Below are positions 33,671-40,816 of a stretch of 43,991 nucleotides of DNA, piece by piece. Below the pieces are notes generated by a model, which did no database searches, was not told where the DNA came from, and saw only the letters and a list, made by a program, of their open reading frames with translations. The stretch's first letter is position 1. Each line of letters begins with the position of its first letter. The stretch is from the NCBI GenBank assembly GCA_902776945.1, contig CACYSH010000013.1, forward strand, positions 1 to 43,991. Reading direction: 5' to 3'. This stretch comes from an uncultured Ruminococcus sp. Lineage in GTDB: Bacteria; Bacillota; Clostridia; Oscillospirales; Ruminococcaceae. The position numbers and the translations under genes are program-made.

Positions 33671-34057
33671 TCACCCTTCTCGCTTTACGCGGTCAAGATT
33701 AGTTTTCTTCTCAAAAAAAGCGCGGCGCATTACTTCAAATTCCTCGTTGGTGCAAGCTGCCCGACACTGCGGGATAAATTTCTCCGTAGCGGCAAAGCAA
33801 TCCGTTATTTTCCCGCAGGGATATTCCCCGCATTCGCCGCAGTTGGAAAGCCCTTTTGCGCTCACGCAGCCAATTATGTCGTATCTGCACCAGTTTTCCG
33901 CCCGGCACCCCGCGCATGAAATTTCCCCATTTGAAACAACGCGGTCGCGGTAGCCGATATTATGCCAAAGCTCCGCCGTATGTTGAAGCTCGCTGTCGGT
34001 TTTCGGCAGGTGTCGGGGACAGAGTTCGCAGTCATTGCCGCAAGCCGCGAGTATCAT
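33671..34057 (-). CDS. DUF3795 cysteine-rich protein
   Basis: 128 residues with about thirteen Cys: CGNDCELCPRH at the start, then CAGCRAENWCRYDIIGC and CGECGEYPCGKI. This is the DUF3795 pattern, probably zinc or iron-sulfur binding; function unknown. The start overlaps the previous stop by four bases (ATGA), so the two genes are translationally coupled. Six bases before purN. Confidence 0.82.
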   Translation of the reverse strand: MILAACGNDCELCPRHLPKTDSELQHTAELWHNIGYRDRVVSNGEISCAGCRAENWCRYDIIGCVSAKGLSNCGECGEYPCGKITDCFAATEKFIPQCRAACTNEEFEVMRRAFFEKKTNLDRVKREG

Positions 34058-34557
34058 TTCTCCAGCCCCTTTACTTGTATTCCGCCGTCGCTGTCAAGAA
34101 GTACGGCTATGGCGCGTCCGGCGAAGTAATCGGGCTGACAGACGATGAATATTGCAACATCGTTTACGTCAAGCTCCTCGTCGAAGTAGATGCAGACGGA
34201 TTCAATATAAAGGCTGGAGCAGAAATCGTCATCTGTAAGCGGGAGATATACCTTATCGCCGCTGTCCATGATATAGCAGTTCGCGTCGTTTCTGGAAACT
34301 CTGCAATGCGAAGCCCAGTCCTCGGCAGTTTCGAGCCAGCCGTCATCAAGCAGAGCGTCCTCTATTTTGTGCCGCCTTATATCGAGCTTCTGCACTATCC
34401 TGTCGATCAGGGGATAGATCTTTTCAACGGTATGTCTTCCGCGTGGGGTGTCGCTGTCAAGTATGATATACAATTTCGCTTCGTCGCCCCAAACGTCCGC
34501 CCTTGCAGTAAAGGCAGCCTTATCGTCGGTTCCCCTGCTGAAATCTCTTATACTCAT
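34054..34557 (-). CDS. DUF2262-like protein (second of a tandem pair)
   Basis: 167 residues from ATG at 34557 with AAGGAG upstream; a longer frame to 34689 overlaps the preceding gene. The order of blocks (RADVWGDEAKLYIILDSD, a helical middle, LPLTDDDFCSSLYIESVCIYFDEE and PDYFAGRAIAVLLDSDGG) matches the upstream gene and resembles DUF2262 proteins. Function unknown. The family call is moderate. Confidence 0.7.
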   Translation of the reverse strand: MSIRDFSRGTDDKAAFTARADVWGDEAKLYIILDSDTPRGRHTVEKIYPLIDRIVQKLDIRRHKIEDALLDDGWLETAEDWASHCRVSRNDANCYIMDSGDKVYLPLTDDDFCSSLYIESVCIYFDEELDVNDVAIFIVCQPDYFAGRAIAVLLDSDGGIQVKGLEK

Positions 34558-34624
34558 AAAGTGTAACTCCTTGTTATAAATGTGTTCCGTTCTATGCCTC
34601 ATCGGAGAGCTTGCCGCTTCGGGG

Positions 34625-35143
34625 TCAGATACCCCCGCAGGTGATCGCGTTTTCCTCGTCGATCTCGATATGTACGCGGTGTCCCGCAAAATAATCGGGT
34701 TCGCAGCCCAGTTCGAGATAAGCCTGACAAGCGCCGACGCTTTCGCCGAACTCCAGTCCCAGCGCTATCGGGTAAAGGCTTGCTTTGAACTGTTCGGGCG
34801 TAACGTCTGCGGAAACGAATACTCCGTCCTCTGTCTCGACCTCTGCGCCTTCGCCGTCGTCGTCATCGCCGTCGGCATCGACAAGCTCACAGAGCCAGTC
34901 CGAAGCCAGCTCGTCGAGGTGCGCGTCCGAAACGGTGGAATCCTTTACCGCCGCCGCGTTGTTTTCGATGAACGCGAGCTTTTCGTTTATCGCGGGAAGA
35001 GCCGCCGCAAGAGTTTCCTCAGTCTTGCCAAGCTCTTCCTCAAATTCCGCGTCTATGGATATTTCCGTCCCCCAGAGGGTGGTTTTCCCCGCGAAGTCGG
35101 TATAGCGCGTATCGCCGCGTGTAAAATCGTTTATGTTAAGCAT
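34625..35143 (-). CDS. DUF2262-like protein (first of a tandem pair)
   Basis: 172 residues; AAGGAG before the ATG. Blocks TTLWGTEISIDAEFEEELGK, a helical segment, an acidic stretch (DGDDDDGEGAEVETEDG), TPEQFKASLYPIALGLEFGE and PDYFAGHRVHIEIDEEN. Same architecture as 34054-34557, so they are tandem duplicates that have diverged. Probably soluble; function unknown. Families of this kind often occur in immunity-gene arrays. Confidence 0.7.
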   Translation of the reverse strand: MLNINDFTRGDTRYTDFAGKTTLWGTEISIDAEFEEELGKTEETLAAALPAINEKLAFIENNAAAVKDSTVSDAHLDELASDWLCELVDADGDDDDGEGAEVETEDGVFVSADVTPEQFKASLYPIALGLEFGESVGACQAYLELGCEPDYFAGHRVHIEIDEENAITCGGI

Positions 35144-35178
35144 TTTTTCTCCTTATTTCCATTACTTTCCTTATGTAA

Positions 35179-35475
35179 AAAGTTAATAGTTAATAAAGTT
35201 AATAGTTAATAGTGAATAGTGAATAGTTAAGGTGTCCGCTTCGCGGACGATATTATGCGGACGCTGCGCGCCGCACTGAATTTATTACTGCTACCCACAA
35301 TTTAAGGTTGATGAAGTTGTAGGGCAAGCCGCCCTACGAATATAGCGGTTAGTGGACAGGTCTTGTAAAATAACATCAGTGCGGAGCCTGCGCGAGCGCA
35401 GCTCGTGCAGCTTCCGCATAATCGCGCCGAAGGCGCTCCTTAACTATTAACTATTCACTCTTCACTATTAACTGA
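35179..35475. repeat. Heptamer-bordered intergenic element, copy 3 (complete)
   Basis: Fills the 333-base gap upstream of the DUF2262 pair. Left border has several copies of AGTTAAT/AGTGAAT; right border has the inverse (TTAACTATTAACTATTCAC). Inside: GTCCGCTTCGCGGAC hairpin, a REP (GTAGGGC-AAGCC-GCCCTAC, 35319-35337) and TTCCGCATAATCGCGCCGAAGG. The right 70 bases match copies at 11980-12045 and 13395-13480. Confidence 0.75.
35319..35337 (+). repeat. GTAG-tagged REP hairpin inside the heptamer-bordered element
   Basis: GTAGGGC, AAGCC loop, GCCCTAC, perfect 7-bp arms, with GTAG on both strands. Confidence 0.6.
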
Positions 35476-35476
35476 A

Positions 35477-36511
35477 TCAACTGATGATAACGCCCTCGTC
35501 GCTCTCGGTAAGTTCGCCGAGAACGTAAGCCGTTTCGCCTGCGGCGGTGAGCGTTTCTATCGCCTTGTCAACATCGTTTTTGTCAACAACGACCGTCATT
35601 CCCACGCCCATGTTGAACGTATTGAACATATCGCGCTCGGGGATCTTGCCCGTTTCCTTGATTACGTCGAATATCGGCAGAACGCGGACGGCGCTGCGCT
35701 CGATCTTCGCCGAAAGACCCTTCGGCAGCGAACGCGGGATATTCTCATAGAAGCCGCCGCCCGTGATGTGCGAAATGCTCTTGACGTTTACTGCGTCAAG
35801 AAGGGCAAGTATCGGCTTTACATAAATTCTTGTCGGGGTGAGCAGCACGGTACCAAGCGCCGCGCCTAAGTCGGCATTGTGGCGGGCTAAATTCTGCTCG
35901 TTCACGGTGAATACCTTTCTTACGAGCGAAAAACCGTTCGAATGAACGCCGCTCGAAGCAATGGCTATCATAACGTCGCCTGCCTTCTGAGTTTCGGGCT
36001 TTAACATCTTGTCCCTGTCGGCGATACCTACGGTAAAGCCCGCGAGGTCGTATTCGTCCTCGGGCATAAGTCCGGGGTGTTCGGCAGTCTCGCCGCCCAC
36101 AAGAGCGCAGCCCGCACGCACGCAGCCCTCAGCCACGCCCGAAACGATAGCGGCTATCTTCTCGGGGATATTTCTTCCGCAGGCTATGTAGTCGAGGAAG
36201 AAAAGCGGCTTTGCTCCGCAGCAGATAACGTCGTTTACGCACATCGCCACGCAGTCGATACCAACGGTATCGTGCTTGTCCATAAGGAACGCCAGCTTTA
36301 TTTTTGTGCCTACGCCGTCGGTGCCAGATACCAGCACGGGCTTTGAAATGCCCGTAAGGTCAAGCTCGAAAGCGCCGCCGAATCCGCCGATACCGCCGAG
36401 AACTCCTGCGGTCATCGTCCTTGCAACGTGCTGCTTCATCAGTTCCACTGCCTTGTAACCGGCGGTAACGTCAACGCCCGCCTCCTTGTAGCTTTCAGAA
36501 AAACTTTTCAT
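35477..36511 (-). CDS. purM: Phosphoribosylformylglycinamidine cyclo-ligase (AIR synthetase)
   Basis: 344 residues. SGTDGVGTKIKLAF and DTVGIDCVAMCVNDVICCGAKPLFFLDY form the ATP-binding region; GVHSNGFSLVRKV and ITGGGFYENIPR follow. Converts FGAM and ATP to AIR, step 5 of purine synthesis. AAAGGA precedes the ATG. Second purine gene of the operon after purE. Confidence 0.97.
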   Translation of the reverse strand: MKSFSESYKEAGVDVTAGYKAVELMKQHVARTMTAGVLGGIGGFGGAFELDLTGISKPVLVSGTDGVGTKIKLAFLMDKHDTVGIDCVAMCVNDVICCGAKPLFFLDYIACGRNIPEKIAAIVSGVAEGCVRAGCALVGGETAEHPGLMPEDEYDLAGFTVGIADRDKMLKPETQKAGDVMIAIASSGVHSNGFSLVRKVFTVNEQNLARHNADLGAALGTVLLTPTRIYVKPILALLDAVNVKSISHITGGGFYENIPRSLPKGLSAKIERSAVRVLPIFDVIKETGKIPERDMFNTFNMGVGMTVVVDKNDVDKAIETLTAAGETAYVLGELTESDEGVIIS

Positions 36512-36540
36512 GATATAATTCCTTTCAAAGCTGCGGCTTA

Positions 36541-37032
36541 TTAGTCCGCTGCGTAATTATCAAACCAATATGCGGCAAATTCTTCCTCTATGCCCTTGCC
36601 GAAACGAGATGCCTTGTCCGATGTGAAAAAACGGTAGCTGCTGCCTTCGGGCAGCTCTTCCATTTCCTCGCCGAGCATAAACTTAAATACGATAGGGTAA
36701 TCCTGATTGATGTCTAATCCGCTTCTGCCGTAGCTGTCCTTATCCTCAGCCAGCCATTCCTCCATATCGGAGCCTTCGTTTTCAGCGGAAACATATAAAT
36801 GCTCCGACCGTTTTTCGGAATGGTTCCTTGACCAGCCAAACAGCCTGTCGCGCCCGTATCTTTTGTAAAGACGGTAGCTGCGGAAGCTGTATTTTCCGGT
36901 CTCGCCGTTTTTGAAAACGCGGAAAACTATCTCCTTGTTCCGCAGATGCCATACTATTTTCGCGGGAGTGACGGGTTTAAGCTCCTTAAAGCCGTTCTGC
37001 TCCGCGACAGAAAAATTATTCTTCCGATCCAT
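36541..37032 (-). CDS. Hypothetical protein in the purine operon
   Basis: 163 residues, charged, soluble. Begins MDRKNNFSVAEQNGFKELK, contains a basic Tyr/Arg-rich stretch (KYSFRSYRLYKRYGRDRLF) and an acidic C-terminal half ending AAYWFDNYAAD. AAGGGTG lies upstream. No family recognised. Confidence 0.7.
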   Translation of the reverse strand: MDRKNNFSVAEQNGFKELKPVTPAKIVWHLRNKEIVFRVFKNGETGKYSFRSYRLYKRYGRDRLFGWSRNHSEKRSEHLYVSAENEGSDMEEWLAEDKDSYGRSGLDINQDYPIVFKFMLGEEMEELPEGSSYRFFTSDKASRFGKGIEEEFAAYWFDNYAAD

Positions 37033-37051
37033 TCACAGTCACCCTTGTCTG

Positions 37052-37702
37052 TCATGCGCCCGTAAGCATTTCGGTTAGCTCCTGAGGGGTCTTCGCCGTG
37101 TAAAGAGCGCCCGATTCTTCGGCTTCTTCTTTTCCGCCGTACCCCCACAGCGCATACAGACAGTCAAGCCCCGTCTGCGCTGCGCCGATTACGTCAAATT
37201 TTCTGTCTCCGATCATCAGCACGCGCCCGCGCCCGGGGTTTCCGAGATTTTCAAGCACATATTCGATGACCTCGTGTTTTTCGTTGCGTTCGCCGTTCAC
37301 CAGTCCGCCGCCGATAAATTCGAAGAATCCCGAAAGTCCGAACCTGTCAAGTATCCTCACTGCGAAGACCTCGGGCTTGCTTGTCGCCACCGCCAGACGA
37401 TACCCGGCGGCTTTCAGCGCCGAAAGCATTTCGGGAATGCCGCCGTAAACGGCGTTTTCGAAAAGCCCGAGCGTTCCGTATCTTTCTCGGTAGAGCCGCA
37501 CCGCCTCCTGCGCATCCGCGCGGGTCATGCCGCAGAAATCAATAAAGCTGTCAATAAGCGGCGGCCCCACGAACCGCAGCATATTCTCCGGCTCGGGTCT
37601 GCCCATTATGTTCAGAGCGTGGCGGGCGCAGTTAAGTATGCCGGACGCAGAATCGGTCAGCGTGCCGTCAAGGTCGAATAACAATATTTCGTACTTTTTC
37701 AT
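37052..37702 (-). CDS. HAD-superfamily phosphatase, phosphoglycolate phosphatase-like
   Basis: 216 residues. HAD motifs: LLFDLDGTLTDS (I), LAVATSKPE (II) and a Lys in GERNEKHEVI (III), then MIGDRKFDVIGA (IV), with a helical cap between I and II. Closest in plan to Gph/PpaX phosphatases acting on small phosphorylated metabolites; the substrate cannot be fixed. The ATG directly follows the stop of the small membrane gene (TAAATG). Confidence 0.88.
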   Translation of the reverse strand: MKKYEILLFDLDGTLTDSASGILNCARHALNIMGRPEPENMLRFVGPPLIDSFIDFCGMTRADAQEAVRLYRERYGTLGLFENAVYGGIPEMLSALKAAGYRLAVATSKPEVFAVRILDRFGLSGFFEFIGGGLVNGERNEKHEVIEYVLENLGNPGRGRVLMIGDRKFDVIGAAQTGLDCLYALWGYGGKEEAEESGALYTAKTPQELTEMLTGA

Positions 37703-38002
37703 TTACTCTCCTGTTTGCGGGTATTTGGATTCGAACTTATCGCTGTCGTAAACGGTGAAGAACAGCACTCTTACCTCTGTTCCCGCGTTATAGCCCATGC
37801 CGAGTTCCTTGTCGCAAGCGATACGGTGTTTGTTCGTGACACCCCACAGCACGGCTTCATAGCTCACGGTGCCGCCGTCAAAGAAACTTAACCGAACGGG
37901 TATACACCCCGCGATAAACAGCACCGCGCCAAGTATCGCTGCGAGCCTTTTTGCAGACCCGTGCTTTCTTCGGCGCGGACGTTCTGCGGTCTCGGTCTTC
38001 AC
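37703..38002 (-). CDS. Small membrane-anchored protein
   Basis: 99 residues from a GTG that overlaps the purE stop (GTGA), so translation is coupled to purE. Basic N-terminus ([12 protein letters not shown]), one membrane segment [17 protein letters not shown], then an extracytoplasmic domain. No known family. Confidence 0.75.
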   Translation of the reverse strand: MKTETAERPRRRKHGSAKRLAAILGAVLFIAGCIPVRLSFFDGGTVSYEAVLWGVTNKHRIACDKELGMGYNAGTEVRVLFFTVYDSDKFESKYPQTGE

Positions 38003-38493
38003 AGCGCCTTTATCTGCTCCTGGAGAGCCTTATCCTTCGCGATAACGCCGTCTACCATGTTCTGCTTGGCGGCTTCGAGCTTTGCGGCAAGCGCGTCGTC
38101 GGAGAGCGCCAGCATCTGTATCGCTAAGATAGCCGCATTCTTCGCGCCGTTTACCGCGACGGTCGCAACGGGTATGCCCGAGGGCATCTGCACGGTGGCA
38201 AGCAGCGCGTCAAGCCCCTCAAACGTAGACTTTATCGGAATGCCGATGACGGGGAGCGTGGTGTTTCCCGCGATAACGCCCGCAAGGTGAGCCGCCATGC
38301 CCGCCGCACAGATTATCACGCCGAAGCCGTTTTCCTTTGCGCTTTTTGCGAATCCTGCGGCAAGCTCGGGCGTGCGGTGAGCGCTCATAACGCGGCACTC
38401 AAACGGAACGCCGTAGGTCTTAAGCTCCGAAAGGGCGTTTTTCACAATGGGAAAATCACTGTCAGAACCCATGATAACAGCAACTTTTTTCAT
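37999..38493 (-). CDS. purE: 5-(carboxyamino)imidazole ribonucleotide mutase / AIR carboxylase
   Basis: 164 residues. [15 protein letters not shown] and MSAHRTPE at the start, [40 protein letters not shown]. Forms CAIR from N5-CAIR (with PurK) or directly from AIR and carbon dioxide (class II). No purK is seen here, so the class cannot be decided. GGAGGT precedes the ATG. First protein gene of the long purine operon; preceded by a structured leader RNA and terminator. Confidence 0.96.
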   Translation of the reverse strand: MKKVAVIMGSDSDFPIVKNALSELKTYGVPFECRVMSAHRTPELAAGFAKSAKENGFGVIICAAGMAAHLAGVIAGNTTLPVIGIPIKSTFEGLDALLATVQMPSGIPVATVAVNGAKNAAILAIQMLALSDDALAAKLEAAKQNMVDGVIAKDKALQEQIKAL

Positions 38494-38516
38494 ATTATTA
38501 CCTCCGAAGTGCGGCT

Positions 38517-38553
38517 AAAAAAAGCAGCAGCCTGCAATTAGATAGACTGCTGC
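38517..38553 (-). terminator. Intrinsic terminator between the leader RNA and purE
   Basis: Minus strand GCAGCAG (38553-38547), 16-base loop, CTGCTGC (38530-38524), then seven T. It would end the leader RNA or attenuate purE. Confidence 0.9.
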
Positions 38554-38573
38554 CATAAGCCGCGATGATAACA

Positions 38574-38742
38574 AGGATACGATCCAATGCCGCAAGCAAA
38601 AAAGCGGGTACAGCTGTTTGCGCAGAAAAAGCCGCCGTCCGGGACGACGCAGCGCTTGACGCTATCAAAAAACGAGCGTTCTGAAAACAGCATAGCACTT
38701 GCTCCTCACAAAGTCAGATACCGATACGGCGAACCGAATCCT
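38574..38742 (-). ncRNA. ssrS: Candidate 6S RNA upstream of purE
   Basis: About 169 bases starting at the predicted transcription start. The 5' end AGGATTCGGTTC (38742-38731) pairs with GGATCGTATCCT (38585-38574) at 11 of 12 positions. An upper helix is formed by GCTGTTT (38691-38685) and AAACAGC (38619-38613), leaving a large asymmetric central bubble (39 and 27 bases) with a CCGC/GCGG hairpin on the 3' side. This closing-stem, bubble, apical-stem plan is that of 6S RNA, which sequesters sigma-A RNA polymerase; 6S genes are known next to purine genes in some bacteria. A purine-responsive leader is the alternative. Confidence 0.6.
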
Positions 38743-38750
38743 ATATTATT

Positions 38751-38779
38751 ATTATAAAGTATTTTGACGGGAAATTCAA
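38751..38779 (-). promoter_or_regulatory. Promoter of the leader RNA and purine operon
   Basis: Minus strand TTGAAT (38779-38774), 17 bases, TATAAT (38756-38751). Confidence 0.88.
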
Positions 38780-38797
38780 CCGAATTTGATAAAAAAA

Positions 38798-39001
38798 TTA
38801 GTACAAAATTCCCGCGCTGTTTTGTGGGATTTGCATAAAAACCTGACTGCTGCCGTCGTCGGGAAGGGCGGGGCGGGGCGGCGTTTCGAAGCTCGCGGCA
38901 AATTCTTCCCTTTCGTCGGCGGGAAGCGAGGAAAAAGCGTTTTGTGCCGCCGCGCTGTCCGAAAGACGGTGCGGAAGACTGCGGATAGTGTAGACTGTCA
39001 T
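38798..39001 (-). CDS. Small hypothetical protein
   Basis: 67 residues from ATG at 39001 with AAAGGAG upstream; a longer frame to 39046 lacks a ribosome site. Starts MTVYTIRSLPHRLSD, Pro/Ala-rich, no membrane helix. No family recognised. It is divergent from rsmA and lies just upstream of the purE promoter; whether it is expressed is uncertain. Confidence 0.5.
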   Translation of the reverse strand: MTVYTIRSLPHRLSDSAAAQNAFSSLPADEREEFAASFETPPRPALPDDGSSQVFMQIPQNSAGILY

Positions 39002-39073
39002 TGAAATTCTCTCCTTTGCTTGAATATCATATATATTTTTGAACATAAATGAAAAAAATATGCGCTCGGTATA

Positions 39074-39102
39074 TTGACTTTTTTATATACAAGTGTTAAA
39101 AT
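39074..39102 (+). promoter_or_regulatory. Promoter of rsmA
   Basis: TTGACT (39074-39079), 17 bases, TAAAAT (39097-39102). It overlaps the longest possible reading frame, which shows that translation starts further downstream. Confidence 0.75.
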
Positions 39103-39157
39103 ATTTTGTAGGTATTTTTTCTTAAAAAAACGACATATCGGAATCGGGGTGGCAGAT

Positions 39158-40036
39158 GTGGAGGGCTTGTACGAGCCTGCGGTGATACGCTCGGTGCTGG
39201 AGAAGCACGGGTTTTCTTTCTCGAAAAGGCTGGGGCAGAATTTCCTGATAAATCCGACCGTCTGCCCGCGCATCGCGGAAATGGGCGGCGCGGCGGCGGG
39301 AGCAGGCGTGATAGAGGTCGGCACGGGCGTTGGCGTGCTTACTCACGAGCTGGCAAAACGCGCCGAAAAGGTCTGCGCCGTCGAGCTTGACTCGCGGCTT
39401 ATGCCCGTGCTTGCCGAAACTCTTGCGGAGCATGACAATATAAAAATATTAAACGACGATATTATGAAGACCGATCTTGCGGCGGTGATCTCGGAGGAGC
39501 TTGCGGGGCTTGATGTGGTGGTCTGCGCTAACCTGCCTTACTATATCACGTCGCCCGTTATCATGCGGCTGCTTGAAGAACGTCTGCCGATAAAGGCGGT
39601 CACGGTCATGGTGCAGAAAGAAGCGGGAGCGCGGCTTTGTGCGGAAGAGGGCAGCCGTGAATGCGGCGCTGTCACCTTTGCCGTGAGGTATTTTTCCGAG
39701 CCGAAAAAGCTGTTCGACGTATCGCGGGGGAGCTTTTTTCCCGCGCCGAATGTTGACAGCTGCGTGATACGTCTTGACATGAAGGATAAGACAATATTCG
39801 CTCCCGGCAGCGAGGAGGAGCGCTTTCTTTTCCGCACGGTGAGGGCGGCGTTTTCTCAGCGGAGAAAAACGCTTTGTAATTCGGTGTCGGCGGCAATGGC
39901 GGCGGAAGGGTATTCAAAGCAGCGGGTCGCGGCGGCGATCGAAAGTGCGGGGCTTGCGGCGGCAGTTCGTCCCGAAGCGCTGACGCTTGCGCAAATGGCG
40001 GAGTTTTCGAGTTGTCTTATGAACGCCGGCAAATAA
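39158..40036 (+). CDS. rsmA: 16S rRNA dimethyladenosine transferase (RsmA/KsgA)
   Basis: 292 residues from the GTG at 39158 (GGGGTGG five bases upstream), giving (M)EGLYEPAVIR..., the usual start of the family; a GTG three codons earlier is possible. SAM-binding IEVGTGVGVLTHELA, substrate motif NLPYYITSPVI and the C-terminal domain with RAAFSQRRKTL. Dimethylates two adenines in helix 45 of 16S rRNA during small-subunit assembly. Transcribed divergently from the purine operon. Confidence 0.95.
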   Translation: MEGLYEPAVIRSVLEKHGFSFSKRLGQNFLINPTVCPRIAEMGGAAAGAGVIEVGTGVGVLTHELAKRAEKVCAVELDSRLMPVLAETLAEHDNIKILNDDIMKTDLAAVISEELAGLDVVVCANLPYYITSPVIMRLLEERLPIKAVTVMVQKEAGARLCAEEGSRECGAVTFAVRYFSEPKKLFDVSRGSFFPAPNVDSCVIRLDMKDKTIFAPGSEEERFLFRTVRAAFSQRRKTLCNSVSAAMAAEGYSKQRVAAAIESAGLAAAVRPEALTLAQMAEFSSCLMNAGK

Positions 40037-40110
40037 GCCGAAAGTAAACGTCGGAATGAGTTGCGCGACGGTCTGAAAATCGCGGCGGTGTGGAAAATAG
40101 TGCCGACAAG

Positions 40111-40135
40111 CGGCGGGGGCAAGCCCCCGCCCTAC
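40111..40135 (-). repeat. REP hairpin (GTAG on the minus strand)
   Basis: GCGGGGGC-AA-GCCCCCGC followed by CCTAC. The stretch before it, GTGCCGACAAGCGG, recurs before the copy at 40507. Confidence 0.75.
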
Positions 40136-40139
40136 AAGC

Positions 40140-40465
40140 TCGCAAAATGAGGGCATACCAAAAGTCTTAGGAAGGGGGTGGCACGAACAAGTTCGTGCAG
40201 GGGATAACCCTTCTTCTTGCACGAACTTGTTCGTGCAAAGGGTCTTCCCCCACAAAAGTCGGCGGCGTTCGCAAGCTAACGGTAAAGAGAAAATTGAGAG
40301 GTTCAAAATTAAAATCGGCAATTTCAAGAAAGACTAACAAAAACAAGCAATATGATAAAATCCGCAGAACGTGGCAGAAACGAGCAAATTGCCGATTTTA
40401 ATTTGCGAGAAGAGCGGTCTGAACGAAGTTCAGACAGGCGATATTTCGCAAAGAATAGCGCAAAT
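40140..40465 (+). repeat. Composite intergenic repeat, copy 4 (forward)
   Basis: Fills the middle of the 780-base gap between rsmA and spoIIE. Starts GAGGGCATACCAAAAGTC, has two 18-bp palindromes GCACGAAC-AA/TT-GTTCGTGC (40181-40198, 40219-40236) in the G-rich module, then the 91-bp core with perfect arms at 40310-40324 and 40386-40400 and a TTTGCGAGAAGAGCG zone. REP copies flank it on both sides; the rest of the gap shows no gene. Confidence 0.85.
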
Positions 40466-40506
40466 GTTCGCAAAATCACAAAGGCGGGGAAAATCGTGCC
40501 GATAAG

Positions 40507-40531
40507 CGGCGGGAGCAAGCCCACGCCCTAC
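40507..40531 (-). repeat. REP hairpin (GTAG on the minus strand)
   Basis: GCGGGAGCAAGCCCACGCCCTAC; same preceding sequence (GTGCCGATAAGCGG) as the copy at 40111. Confidence 0.65.
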
Positions 40532-40746
40532 GAAGCGTGAAAAGGCGTGTTAATTCGCACGGACGGAAAATTAACGGATACCTACAAAACCGCGATTTTA
40601 CAGCATTTTTGAATAAATTAGTGCGTATTGGAGCAAGCCGCCGCCCTGCAAGCCCTGTGACAGTCGGGTTTTGTGCAGGCCGGCGGCACCGCTCATTTAC
40701 AGATTTATAGCAATAAGCCTGAAATACGGCGGCTTTTCGCTTACGG

Positions 40747-40780
40747 TTCGACACAAACCGCCGCATAAATATGTTATAAT
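40747..40780 (+). promoter_or_regulatory. Spo0A-type promoter of spoIIE
   Basis: TTCGACA (40747-40753), the inverse of the Spo0A box TGTCGAA, lies where a -35 element would be; TATAAT follows at 40775-40780 after 21 bases. The long spacing with a Spo0A box over the -35 is the arrangement known for B. subtilis spoIIE and spoIIG. Confidence 0.7.
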
Positions 40781-40816
40781 GCCTTTACTATCTTTTGCAA
40801 AGGGAAGTGTAAGGGC

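Noticed and set aside
38538-38693. 51-codon minus-strand ORF (MLFSERSFFDSVKRC...) with a GAGGAG site, inside the RNA upstream of purE
   Set aside because: It overlaps the paired regions of the 6S-like structure and its stop lies in the terminator loop. A leader peptide cannot be fully excluded, but Cys/Phe-rich content has no clear link to purine control and the RNA fold explains the region better.
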